Shown: in pieces, positions 44,346 to 52,300 of the stretch
How positions within the stretch are numbered: the stretch's first letter is position 1
Layout of the letters: each line of letters opens with the position of its first letter
From: Streptomyces sp. NBC_00670
Lineage (GTDB): Bacteria > Actinomycetota > Actinomycetes > Streptomycetales > Streptomycetaceae
Direction: 5' to 3'
Length of the DNA stretch: 64,000 nt
NCBI RefSeq assembly: GCF_036226765.1
Contig: NZ_CP109017.1
Coordinates: 3,544,501 to 3,608,500 of the forward strand
Made by a program: the position numbers and the translations under genes
The notes under the pieces: model-generated
What the model was told of the DNA's origin: nothing
What the model saw: only the letters and a program-made list of their open reading frames with translations
Database searches by the model: none

Positions 44346-45355
44346 CGGACGGCCGCACCGACCACTACACCCGGCGGACCACCGGCCATTCGAACGCCTT
44401 CCCCCCGGCGGGCTCGGGCCGCCACCGCGCCCCGGCGGACGTGTACACGGCTCCGGCGGACGCGTTCTCCGCCCCCCTCGTCCCGCCGGACGCGAGCTGG
44501 GACCCGGCCGAGGAACTGGCCTACCTGCTCCGCGACGCGCGGGCGGAGGAATTCGCGGCCGAGCCGGAGTACGGGCAGCAGGCCCAGCCGGCGCAGCAAC
44601 CGCCCTCCTACGAACCATACGGTCCGTACAACCCGTACACGGCGCCGTCTCCTCCGGCGGCCTACCCGTCGTCGTACACGTCGTACGCCGCACCGGAACC
44701 CGCCGCCCCCGCTGCCCCTTCCGTTCCCTCTCCTCGGGACGAGGCGTCGGTCAAGACCCCGCACCCCGGCACCCCGATGGGCAAGCTGCAGGAGATCACG
44801 GTGGAGCTCCCACCGCTGCGGGAGGTCCCCCGGAAGCACCGGAAGATCCGGGAGCGCAAGCAGCTGAGCGCGATCGGCAGGATCGGCCGGCTGATCGCGG
44901 CGCTCGCGGCGGTCGTCGCGTCGATGGTGAGCGTCTTCAGCGGCATGGTCACCTACGAGCCGCTGCGCTTCGTCGCCCTCACCCACACGCAGAGCGGCTT
45001 CGTCTCCTGGTGGCCGCTGTTGGTCTACGGCCCGTGGACGGTGGCCTCGCTGTCGGTACTGCGGGCCGCGCTGCACCGGCGCCGGGCGGTGCACGCCTGG
45101 TCGGTGGTGCTGCTGTTCTCGTGCGTGGCGGTGCTGATGTGCGTGGTGCAGGCGCCGCGCACGGTGATCGACACGTCGGCGGCGGCGCTGCCGGGGATCG
45201 CGTCGCTGGCGTGCTTCCAGCAGTTGGTCCGCCAGATCACCCTGACCCGCCCGCCGCGCCGGACGGCCCCACGCCACGGCACGCGCCCGACGACGCAGGT
45301 GCCGCCGTCGCCGTCCCCGTCACGGAAGCCCGCCCCGGCAGGGAAGCGGGGTTAG
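44342..45355 (+). CDS. DUF2637-domain membrane protein
   Basis: 337 residues. A long Pro/Tyr/Ala-rich N-terminus (about 1-140) is followed by a basic segment (VPRKHRKIRERKQ) and the DUF2637 membrane domain with four helices (about 178-300; LIAALAAVVASMVSVFSGMV, AWSVVLLFSCVAVLMCVVQA). DUF2637 proteins occur on Streptomyces chromosomes and conjugative elements near spread (Spd) genes; role unknown. The C-terminus is Pro/Arg-rich. Confidence 0.85.
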   Translation: MTDGRTDHYTRRTTGHSNAFPPAGSGRHRAPADVYTAPADAFSAPLVPPDASWDPAEELAYLLRDARAEEFAAEPEYGQQAQPAQQPPSYEPYGPYNPYTAPSPPAAYPSSYTSYAAPEPAAPAAPSVPSPRDEASVKTPHPGTPMGKLQEITVELPPLREVPRKHRKIRERKQLSAIGRIGRLIAALAAVVASMVSVFSGMVTYEPLRFVALTHTQSGFVSWWPLLVYGPWTVASLSVLRAALHRRRAVHAWSVVLLFSCVAVLMCVVQAPRTVIDTSAAALPGIASLACFQQLVRQITLTRPPRRTAPRHGTRPTTQVPPSPSPSRKPAPAGKRG

Positions 45356-45397
45356 GCTCACACTCGATCACACTGTCGAGTGGGGGAGCCGGCAAGC

Positions 45398-45955
45398 ATG
45401 GACGCAACCGCGGTGAACGGTACGGTGACGGCCGTCAGCAGCAACGGCGTGTACTCGTTCACGAAGCCGAACCGCGAGAGCATCACGCTGCTCGCCGGGC
45501 TCGGGGTGGAGGGGGACGTCCACGCGGGCGTCACGGTCAAGCACCGCTCGCGGGTGGCGCAGGACCCGACGCAGCCGAACCTGCGCCAGGTGCACCTGAT
45601 CCACGAGGAGCTCTTCGACGAGGTCGCCGAGGACGGCTTCCGGGTGACCCCGGGAGACCTCGGCGAGAACGTCACGACCCGCGGCATCGACCTCCTCGCC
45701 CTCCCGGTCGGCACACTGCTGCACCTGGGCGACGAGGCGATCGTCGAGGTCACGGGCCTGCGCAACCCGTGCGTGCAGATCGACAACTTCCAGGACGGCC
45801 TGCTCAAGCGAGTGGTGAGCCGCGACGAGTCCGGCGCGCTGATCCGCAAGGCAGGCATCATGAGCGTCGTCCGCCAGGGCGGCACGGTCCACCCCGGGGC
45901 GCTCATCAGGATCACTCTCCCGACGGGCCCGCACCGGGCGCTGGACCGGGTCTGA
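45398..45955 (+). CDS. MOSC-domain protein
   Basis: 185 residues. MOSC domains bind sulfur-carrying molybdenum cofactor or act on N-hydroxylated compounds. The family pattern is visible: GVEGDVHAG, LRQVHLIHEELFDEV, TPGDLGENVTTRGIDLLALPVGT, and the conserved cysteine in TGLRNPCVQIDNF. The ATG follows GGGGGAG. Convergent with the GntR gene, with three bases between. Confidence 0.93.
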   Translation: MDATAVNGTVTAVSSNGVYSFTKPNRESITLLAGLGVEGDVHAGVTVKHRSRVAQDPTQPNLRQVHLIHEELFDEVAEDGFRVTPGDLGENVTTRGIDLLALPVGTLLHLGDEAIVEVTGLRNPCVQIDNFQDGLLKRVVSRDESGALIRKAGIMSVVRQGGTVHPGALIRITLPTGPHRALDRV

Positions 45956-45958
45956 CGC

Positions 45959-46201
45959 TCAGGCCCCCTGCGCGCCCCGCTCGGCGACGAAGGAGCCGAG
46001 GCCGGGTTCCGTGTAGATGAGCCCCTCCTCCCTCAGCCCCTTGTGCACCTTCTGCGCCGTCACAGCGGCGATACCGAACTCCGCCGTGATCTCGACGACG
46101 GAGGGGATGCGCGTGCGCGGAGGGTATGTGCCGTCCTGGATGCGGCGTCGAATCACCTCGGCCACTTGGCGCCAGCGCGGGATGTCGGGAGCGAATTCCA
46201 T
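45959..46201 (-). CDS. Short GntR-type DNA-binding protein
   Basis: 80 residues: essentially only the GntR winged helix (RWRQVAEVIRRRIQDGTYPPRTRIPSVVEITAEFGIAAVTAQKVHKGLREEGLIYTEPGLGSFV). No effector domain, as in the shortest YtrA-like or plasmid Kor-like repressors. Divergent from the small acidic gene at 46361, with a 19-base-periodic array between them. Confidence 0.85.
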   Translation of the reverse strand: MEFAPDIPRWRQVAEVIRRRIQDGTYPPRTRIPSVVEITAEFGIAAVTAQKVHKGLREEGLIYTEPGLGSFVAERGAQGA

Positions 46202-46204
46202 CAC

Positions 46205-46282
46205 CGCACTACCATGCGCACCCCGCACTACCCAGCGCGATACGCAGTAGACCGCTCATACCGCAGTAGACCATAGTAGGGT
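46205..46282. promoter_or_regulatory. Operator array between GntR and small gene
   Basis: CGCACTACC at 46205 and 46224, then GCAGTAGACC at 46244 and 46263: four elements at 19-20 base spacing, the first pair inverted relative to the second (ACTAC versus GTAG). A TAGGGT at 46277-46282 could be the -10 box of the plus-strand gene. Likely GntR repressor sites. Confidence 0.55.
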
Positions 46283-46360
46283 CGTCACCGTTGGAACCCC
46301 GGCGACGGATGGAGCCGTCCCGGGGCGCGGCCATCAGTGCAAAGTGAAGGAACTGACGAC

Positions 46361-46702
46361 ATGACCGACCCTACCGACACTGACGACGGCGCGGGGCAGA
46401 AGCATGGCCACGGAAGCGACGGGAGCGCGCAGTCACCGCGACTGCTCCCCTGGTCCGGCGCCGAGGGTAAACCGTGCTACTTGATCACGGATGAGAACGG
46501 CGGACCGGTGTCCCGGCTGGCGGACGCGACGGAGTCGATCCAGCTCGGCATGGGCGACGCGCTGCTGACCCACGCCGGGGACTTGCTTCAGGACGCCCCA
46601 CCCGGCGAACTCCGCTACCTGGCGGAACGCCTGACCGAGGCACTGCGGGACGCGCTCCGCATCGCGGAGAGCAGGGGCCGGCGCCTGAGCCGCCTGAACT
46701 GA
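46361..46702 (+). CDS. Small hypothetical protein regulated with GntR
   Basis: 113 residues with an acidic/His N-terminus (MTDPTDTDDGAGQKHGHGSD) and a predicted helical C-terminus (LAERLTEALRDALRIAESRGRRLSRLN). The centre GKPCYLITDENGGPVSRLAD is beta-like. No family recognised. The ATG follows GAAGGA. Similar small-gene/GntR pairs are frequent in Streptomyces and on integrative elements. Confidence 0.65.
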   Translation: MTDPTDTDDGAGQKHGHGSDGSAQSPRLLPWSGAEGKPCYLITDENGGPVSRLADATESIQLGMGDALLTHAGDLLQDAPPGELRYLAERLTEALRDALRIAESRGRRLSRLN

Positions 46703-46724
46703 CGGCGGCGCCGAACGCACGCGA

Positions 46725-46752
46725 GAGGCCCCCGGCGACGACCGGGGGCCTC
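46725..46752. terminator. Bidirectional terminator
   Basis: GAGGCCCCCGG-CGACGA-CCGGGGGCCTC between two convergent genes. Confidence 0.88.
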
Positions 46753-46769
46753 GGGCGCAGTCGATCCGT

Positions 46770-47438
46770 TCAGCTGAAGGGAACCGCGTCGGTCGGGGCG
46801 GTGTGCCAGTTGGTGACGATCGGCTTGTCGACGGTGATGGTGTCGACCGGGAGGGAGACGGGGTTGGGGTCGCTGTCGCCGACGGCGACGATGATGTTGT
46901 CGAACTGCACCCCGCCGTTGCCGTTGGTGGTCTTCGTCTGCACACCGGCGTAGGCGGCGGTGCTGCCGCTCAGCTTGATCTGGTCGCCTACGGACTGCTC
47001 CGCGGGACCGGCCTGGGTGCCGTCGGAGCCGAACGCGACGGTCGGGAGGGCGGCGGGCAGCCAGCAGGTGATGCCGGACTTGGCCTTGGCGGTGATGAGG
47101 ATGTAGCCACCGGCCTGGGTCTCGGCCTTGGTGCTCCAGGAGATGTCGTTGGCGCCACAGGTCTGCTCGACCTTCGACCGCTTGCCGTTCCCGGTGTCGA
47201 CACCGGAACCGTCCGCGCTCTGGTCGCTCTTGCCGGCGCTCTGACCGCTGCCGGTGGCCGCCTCACCGGAACCGGAGGTCTTGCCGGCGGTCTTGCCGGA
47301 CGTCCCGGTGGACGAAGAGGTCTGCGCGGCGGCGCCCGTGTCCGAGGTGGCGTCCCCGTCCTGGCACGCGGTCATCAGCATGGCGCCACCCACGATGGCC
47401 ACGGAGACGAGCAGGGCCTTGCGACGGTTGCCGGACAT
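46770..47438 (-). CDS. DUF4232-domain lipoprotein (second copy)
   Basis: 222 residues. Signal: MSGNRRKALLVSVAIVGGAMLMTAC with lipobox LMTAC. A Ser/Thr/Gly linker with SGKTAGKTSGSG and GQSAGKSDQSAD repeats is followed by a DUF4232 domain from QTCGANDISWSTKAE on. Same architecture as 8482-9153 but clearly diverged. ATG after GGGGAA. Confidence 0.85.
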   Translation of the reverse strand: MSGNRRKALLVSVAIVGGAMLMTACQDGDATSDTGAAAQTSSSTGTSGKTAGKTSGSGEAATGSGQSAGKSDQSADGSGVDTGNGKRSKVEQTCGANDISWSTKAETQAGGYILITAKAKSGITCWLPAALPTVAFGSDGTQAGPAEQSVGDQIKLSGSTAAYAGVQTKTTNGNGGVQFDNIIVAVGDSDPNPVSLPVDTITVDKPIVTNWHTAPTDAVPFS

Positions 47439-47669
47439 GGGGTTCCCCTTTGTTGAAAGCAGGTGGTCGGGGCCGAATCCGTTCCGGCCCCCGGTGGTCA
47501 CTCGACAACTATGAGGGGCCCATGAACCGCATCGTTGCCGCTGAGCCGTTCCAGGACAACGCCGTCACAGACCAGTGACGTAGTCACGAACACGCACCCG
47601 AACCATCCCCGAGCCAACCCCGCTGACCTGCGACGTCACGCAACCCCGGGACCCCCATAACGTGGGGGC

Positions 47670-48002
47670 ATGCCGAACCCTCAGCACATCGTCCACATCA
47701 CCGAGCGCTCACTGTGGGAGGCGGCCCTCAAGTCAGGCACCTACGAGACATCCACCCGGGGCCGCACCCTCCAACAGGAGGGCTTCATCCACTTCTCCAC
47801 CCGCCCCCAACTCCCCCGCATCGCGGCCTTCCTCTACGCCGACTACGAGGGCCCCGACGAACTGGTGGTCCTGGTCGTGGACCCGGCCCGGCTCGACGTC
47901 CCACTGAAGTACGAGGCCATGCCACCGCATGGCGAGGAGTTCCCGCACGTGTACGGGCCGATCCCGGTCGAGGCGGTGGTGGCCGTCGAGCCCTGGGAAT
48001 GA
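47670..48002 (+). CDS. DUF952-family protein
   Basis: 110 residues matching DUF952: IVHITERSLWEAALKSGTYETST, EGFIHFSTRPQLPRIAAFLY and FPHVYGPIPVEAV. Family of small cytosolic proteins of unknown function, distantly related to glutathione-S-transferase-linked domains. The start ATG sits beside a CCCCC-N7-GGGGG inverted repeat. GTGACGTAGTCAC at 47575-47587 upstream is a palindrome that could regulate this gene or the divergent lipoprotein. Confidence 0.9.
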   Translation: MPNPQHIVHITERSLWEAALKSGTYETSTRGRTLQQEGFIHFSTRPQLPRIAAFLYADYEGPDELVVLVVDPARLDVPLKYEAMPPHGEEFPHVYGPIPVEAVVAVEPWE

Positions 48003-48021
48003 GCACGATCCGCAGACAACG

Positions 48022-48053
48022 CGAGAGGCCCCGGATCGCTCCGGGGCCTCTCG
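48022..48053. terminator. Bidirectional terminator
   Basis: CGAGAGGCCCCGG-ATCGCT-CCGGGGCCTCTCG, serving the DUF952 gene on the plus strand and tRNA-Arg on the minus strand. Confidence 0.9.
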
Positions 48054-48059
48054 TCTGTG

Positions 48060-48132
48060 TGCACTCGGCAGGATTCGAACCTGCAACCTTCTGATCCGTA
48101 GTCAGATGCTCTATCCGTTAAGCTACGAGTGC
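48060..48132 (-). tRNA. tRNA-Arg (anticodon ACG)
   Basis: Acceptor GCACTCG/CGAGTGC, anticodon stem TCTGA/TCAGA around CTACGGA, T-loop GTTCGAATC. CCA not encoded. Its A34 should be converted to inosine by the TadA encoded at 25631, allowing reading of CGU/CGC/CGA. Confidence 0.97.
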
Positions 48133-48294
48133 TTGTGTGTTCTGTTGTGGTGCTCTTCCTTCCGGGCTTTTTGGCCTGGTCGGCGTTGCGGGAACAACAT
48201 TACATGACAGGCGGCAGGACGCGAAATCCGTTTGCCGCACCCGGGCTGAGCTGGGGAAACGTCGTTCGAGGGCGGTCCCGCAGGGCCCCCTACG

Positions 48295-48329
48295 ATCGAA
48301 GCCCCGGTCCTGAGGACCGGGGCTTCGAT
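48295..48329 (-). terminator. Terminator of tRNA-Ser(GCT)
   Basis: 16-base-pair perfect hairpin, arm ATCGAAGCCCCGGTCC, loop TGA, just beyond the tRNA 3' end. Confidence 0.88.
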
Positions 48330-48339
48330 GTGGTGGGAG

Positions 48340-48430
48340 CGGAGGCGGAGGGATTTGAACCCTCGATGGGCTTTAAGACCCAAACCGCATTAGCAGTGCG
48401 GCGCCATAGACCGGACTAGGCGACGCCTCC
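48340..48430 (-). tRNA. tRNA-Ser (anticodon GCT)
   Basis: Acceptor GGAGGCG/CGCCTCC, anticodon stem CCGCA/TGCGG around CTGCTAA, long variable arm, T-loop GTTCAAATC. Reads AGC/AGU. CCA not encoded. Confidence 0.96.
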
Positions 48431-48658
48431 CGCACAGCCGCTCGCGCGAGCGCGAGTGGTGCGTGCAGATGATGACACAGACGAGCGGGGTGTCACCAAT
48501 CGGCACCCACGGTACTAGGCAGGCGGGGCGCAGGGCAAAGTCCTTTGTCCTGCCCTCCACGGGGCCGTGGGCTGCGGGTCTCGTACCTCCGCTCCTCCCC
48601 GTACCCGCCCGTCAGGGCGTCCGCGCAACCCTCCGTGCTCCGCCGCGTTGAGCACGGC

Positions 48659-49132
48659 ATGGTTCACGTCGCCCCCTTCTCTCGTGTCTCTCGCGGTCGT
48701 TCCCTGCTCGCCGGCGCCGCCGTCGGGCTGCTCGGTGTCGCGGCCGGGGCCCTGCCCGCCGACGCGTCCGGCCGGGAGGCGGCCGGCGCGGGCGGGGACC
48801 GGCTCGTCGTCACCGTCCGGCACGCGGGGCGCGCCGACGGGACGTATCTGCTGCGCTGCCACCCCGGCGGCGGCACGCACCCCGACCCCGGCGAGGCCTG
48901 CGCGGTGCTGGAGCGCCGGACCACCTGGGGGCGGGACCCGTTCGCGCCGGTGCCGCCCGACGCCCTGTGCACCATGCGGTACGGCGGTCCCGCCACCGCC
49001 CGCGTCACCGGGACCTGGGCCGGGCGGCCCGTCGACGCGTCGTACGACCGCCGCGACGGGTGCGAGATCGCCCGTTGGGACGCGCTGGTGCCCCTGCTGC
49101 CCGCCCAGGGCGGCAAGCCCCTGCCCCGGTGA
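48659..49132 (+). CDS. Subtilisin-inhibitor-like secreted protein (SSI family)
   Basis: 157 residues. Signal peptide with basic start (RVSRGRSL), core LLAGAAVGLLGVAAGALP and an ADASG cleavage region. The mature part keeps the SSI cysteines and spacing: LLRCHPGGGTHPDPGEACAVL, then DALCTMRYGGP with the reactive-site loop, VTGTWAGRPVDASYDRRDGCEIARW. By alignment to SSI (C-P-M-V) the predicted P1 residue is Met in CTMR. Such inhibitors block subtilisin-type extracellular proteases and, in Streptomyces, transglutaminase-activating protease. Confidence 0.85.
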   Translation: MVHVAPFSRVSRGRSLLAGAAVGLLGVAAGALPADASGREAAGAGGDRLVVTVRHAGRADGTYLLRCHPGGGTHPDPGEACAVLERRTTWGRDPFAPVPPDALCTMRYGGPATARVTGTWAGRPVDASYDRRDGCEIARWDALVPLLPAQGGKPLPR

Positions 49133-49280
49133 GGAGCGAGCGCGTGGCCGCAGGACGTGCGGAGGAGTCGTGAGGGTCCTGCGCCCGGCGCGCGGGACCG
49201 CCCCGTGCGCCCGACCGCACCCCGCCCCGCCCACGTGCGACCTCCGCCTCATCCCGCGCCGTCGGGACAGCCTCTGCCCT

Positions 49281-49286
49281 TAGACT
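49281..49286 (+). promoter_or_regulatory. -10 box candidate of giant PAS-receiver gene
   Basis: TAGACT about 80 bases before the GTG start in an otherwise featureless 235-base gap. Confidence 0.4.
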
Positions 49287-49367
49287 CCCTCGGGTGACAC
49301 GTTGCGGGGCGATTGGCAAGATGGCCCCCGCGGTCGGCAAGGTGCGGTGACAGGGAGGACGCGACTC

Positions 49368-52300
49368 GTGAGCAGCAGGCCATCCCGAGGCGCTGCTCGC
49401 CTCGCAGCCATACTGGACGCACTTCCCGACGCGTTGGTGCTGGTCAACGCCAACGGGACGGTCGTCAACGCGAACACCATCGCCCTGGAGGCCTTCGAGA
49501 CGCCGGGCACCGCCCTGGTCGGCCGGGGGCTGCTCGACCTGCTGCCGGAGTTCGACTCCCGGCTCATCCCGGGCTCCATGCGCCGCCCCGACCACATCGA
49601 CCCGCGCGCCCGGACCAAGCCGACCCGGATGACGGCCCGCCGCACCGACGGTTCCGAGTTCCCCGTCGAGGTCACCAGCGCCAACCTCGAGGACGCCCGC
49701 CAGGCCTACGACGGATACGGCTACACCGGCGACGAACTGCTGATGCTCGTCGTACGCGATCTGTCCGGCACCGTAGACACCGAGGCCGAACTCGCCCGGT
49801 CGCAACGGCAGACGGAGATGATCCTGCGGGCCGCCTCCGAAGGCGTCGTCGGCACGGACACCGACGGCCGGATCGTCCTCGTCAACCCGGCCGCCGCACA
49901 GATCCTGGGCTACCGGGCCAACGAACTGGGCGGCAAGGAGCTCCACACCCTGGTGCTCCACTCCCGCGAGGACGAGTCGCCGTTCCCGTACGCGGAGTCC
50001 CCACTGGCCGACACCCTGCGCTCCGGGCGCAAGCACCGGGTGCGCGGCCAGGTGCTGTGGTCCAAGGCCGGGGACAAGGTGCCCGTCGACCTGACCACCG
50101 CCCCGGTGCGCGACGGCGATCAGCTCGTCGGCGCGGTCATGACCTTCACCGACCGGCGCCCGTTCGACACGCTCAGCGCCGAGAAGGACCAGTCGGAGGA
50201 GCAGCACCAGCAGGAGCTGGGCCGGCTCGCCGAGGAGCACGCGGCCGCGCTGGAGCGGGTGCGCGAGGAGCACGCCGCCGAGCTGGACGCGCTGCGGGAG
50301 CGGCACGCGGAGGAGCTCGCGGCGGGCGACGAGCGCTACGCCGCGCTGGGCGAGCGCGAGAAGGACCGCTACGAGGCCCTGTCCGCCCGCTACGACCAGC
50401 TCTTCGCCGTGCTCGGGCAGTCCCTGCGCGGCCCGCTGGACCAGTTGCGCGCCGAGCTGTCCGCGCTCGCCGCGGACGACGCCGGCCAGCTGTGGCCCGA
50501 GGCCAACCAGGTCCTGCACTACCTCGCCGCCGGGTACTCCCGCATCACCACGCTGCTGGACAACGTCCTCGGCTTCCAGCGCCTGGACGCCGGGGAGGAC
50601 GGGCTCGCCCGGACGGCCGCCATGCTCGACGCGGTCGTCGCCGCCGGTGTCGACGGTGCCGTCGAGCTGATCGGCCCCGGGCGCGTGCAGTTCGCGGTGC
50701 ACGCCCCGCCGATCGAGGCCGAGGTCGACGCGCACCGGCTCGCCCAGGCGCTCGCGCACCTCGTCGCGGACGTGGCCGGGGTCGACGCCACCGGCAACTC
50801 GCCCGTCTCGGCGGGCGGCTACATGGACAACACGGTCGTCGTGGCCGCCGCCCAGCGCGGCGAGGTGGTCCGCATCGAGGTGCGCGGCCCGTACCCCGGC
50901 GGCGACCCGGTGCACCAGCCGATCGTGCGCGGCATCGTCCGCGCGCACGGCGGGGTGCTGCAGACGCACGAGGTGCCGGGGATGAGCGGCAGCGCGTACG
51001 TCCTCGAGGTGCCGATCGGCGCGGGTGCGGGCGTCGTGCCCGCGACGGCCGCGAGCGGTGCGGCCAGTGGCACCGGAGAAGCCTCAGCCGGAGGGGCCGC
51101 AGTCGGAGGGTCCCCGGCCGGTGGGCCCCCGGTGGGTGGGCCTCCGGTGGGTGCCGAGGTGGCGCTCGTGGGCGACGCGGGTGCGGCGCGTGACGACGCC
51201 GAGGGCGCAGACGGTACGGCCGCGGGCGCGGCCGGTGCCGAGGGTGCGCGTCCGCAGCAGGGTGGCGGACGGCGGCGGGCCCGGCGGGCCTCCACCGACG
51301 CCTTCCTGGACGCCGGGACCGCGGACCCGGCCCGGGCTCCGGAGGGGGAGGTCCCCGCGCCCACCGGGCGGCGTCGGCGCCGGGCCGCGGAGGCGGCCGA
51401 GGGTGCGTCGGTGCCCGCGCAGGGCGGAGCCGCCGCGCCGGACGCGGCGGGTACGGCGAGTGTGGCGGGCGCTTCCGGCGAGGAGGGGGCCGGTTCCGGG
51501 CACAGGCACGGGCGGCACGGCCCGGCCGCCGAGGGGGCCGACGTCTCCGAGGGCGCCGTCGTCACCGCCGCCGAGCACGCGGCGGGTGCGGCGGCCACCG
51601 GGCTGGGCGCGACCGTGCCGCCGCAGGGTGTGCCCGCGCCCACGGGCCGGCGTGCCCGGCGGGACGGTGAGCAGCAGGCGCTTCCGCCGGCGCTCCCCGC
51701 GGGGCCCGCGACGCCGTCGGGCGCCACGGAGTCCGCGGAGGGCGCCGGTGCCGCCGTACGGCCGACGGGTCGTCGCCGGCGTGCCCTCGCGGGCGACCGG
51801 GCCGGCGCCGCCCCCGCCGAGCAGGGGCCGCGGCCCGTCTTCGCACTGCCGCCGGCCGAGGCCGACCGCGGGCCGGAGTACGCGGCGGCAGCCGCGGCCG
51901 CAGCCGCAGGCGTGGACGACGGCCGCCATGACGCCGCCGCGCACGAGCCGGACGGGGACCACACCCCGCCGCAGCCGCATCCGGTGCAGGCGCCCACGGG
52001 GCGTCGCCGGGCGGCGGCCGCGCCGGGCGGTCCCACCGGCCGGCAGCAGACGTCCGGAGTGCCGGGGCAGGGCGGTCCGGCACAGGGGCAGGGGCAGGGG
52101 CTCGCGGTGCCGGGTGCTCCGGGGCAGGCCGTGGCGGTGCCGGCGGCGGGAGCGGCTGGTGCCGCGCCCGTTCCGACCGCCGGGGTGCAGGCCGTACCGG
52201 GGCAGACGGCCGTACCAGGGCAAGCGGCCGCACCGGGGCAGGTCGGTTCGGAGCAGGATCTTCAGGGGCAGGCCGGTGCGGGGCAAGGCGTGCCGCGGCA

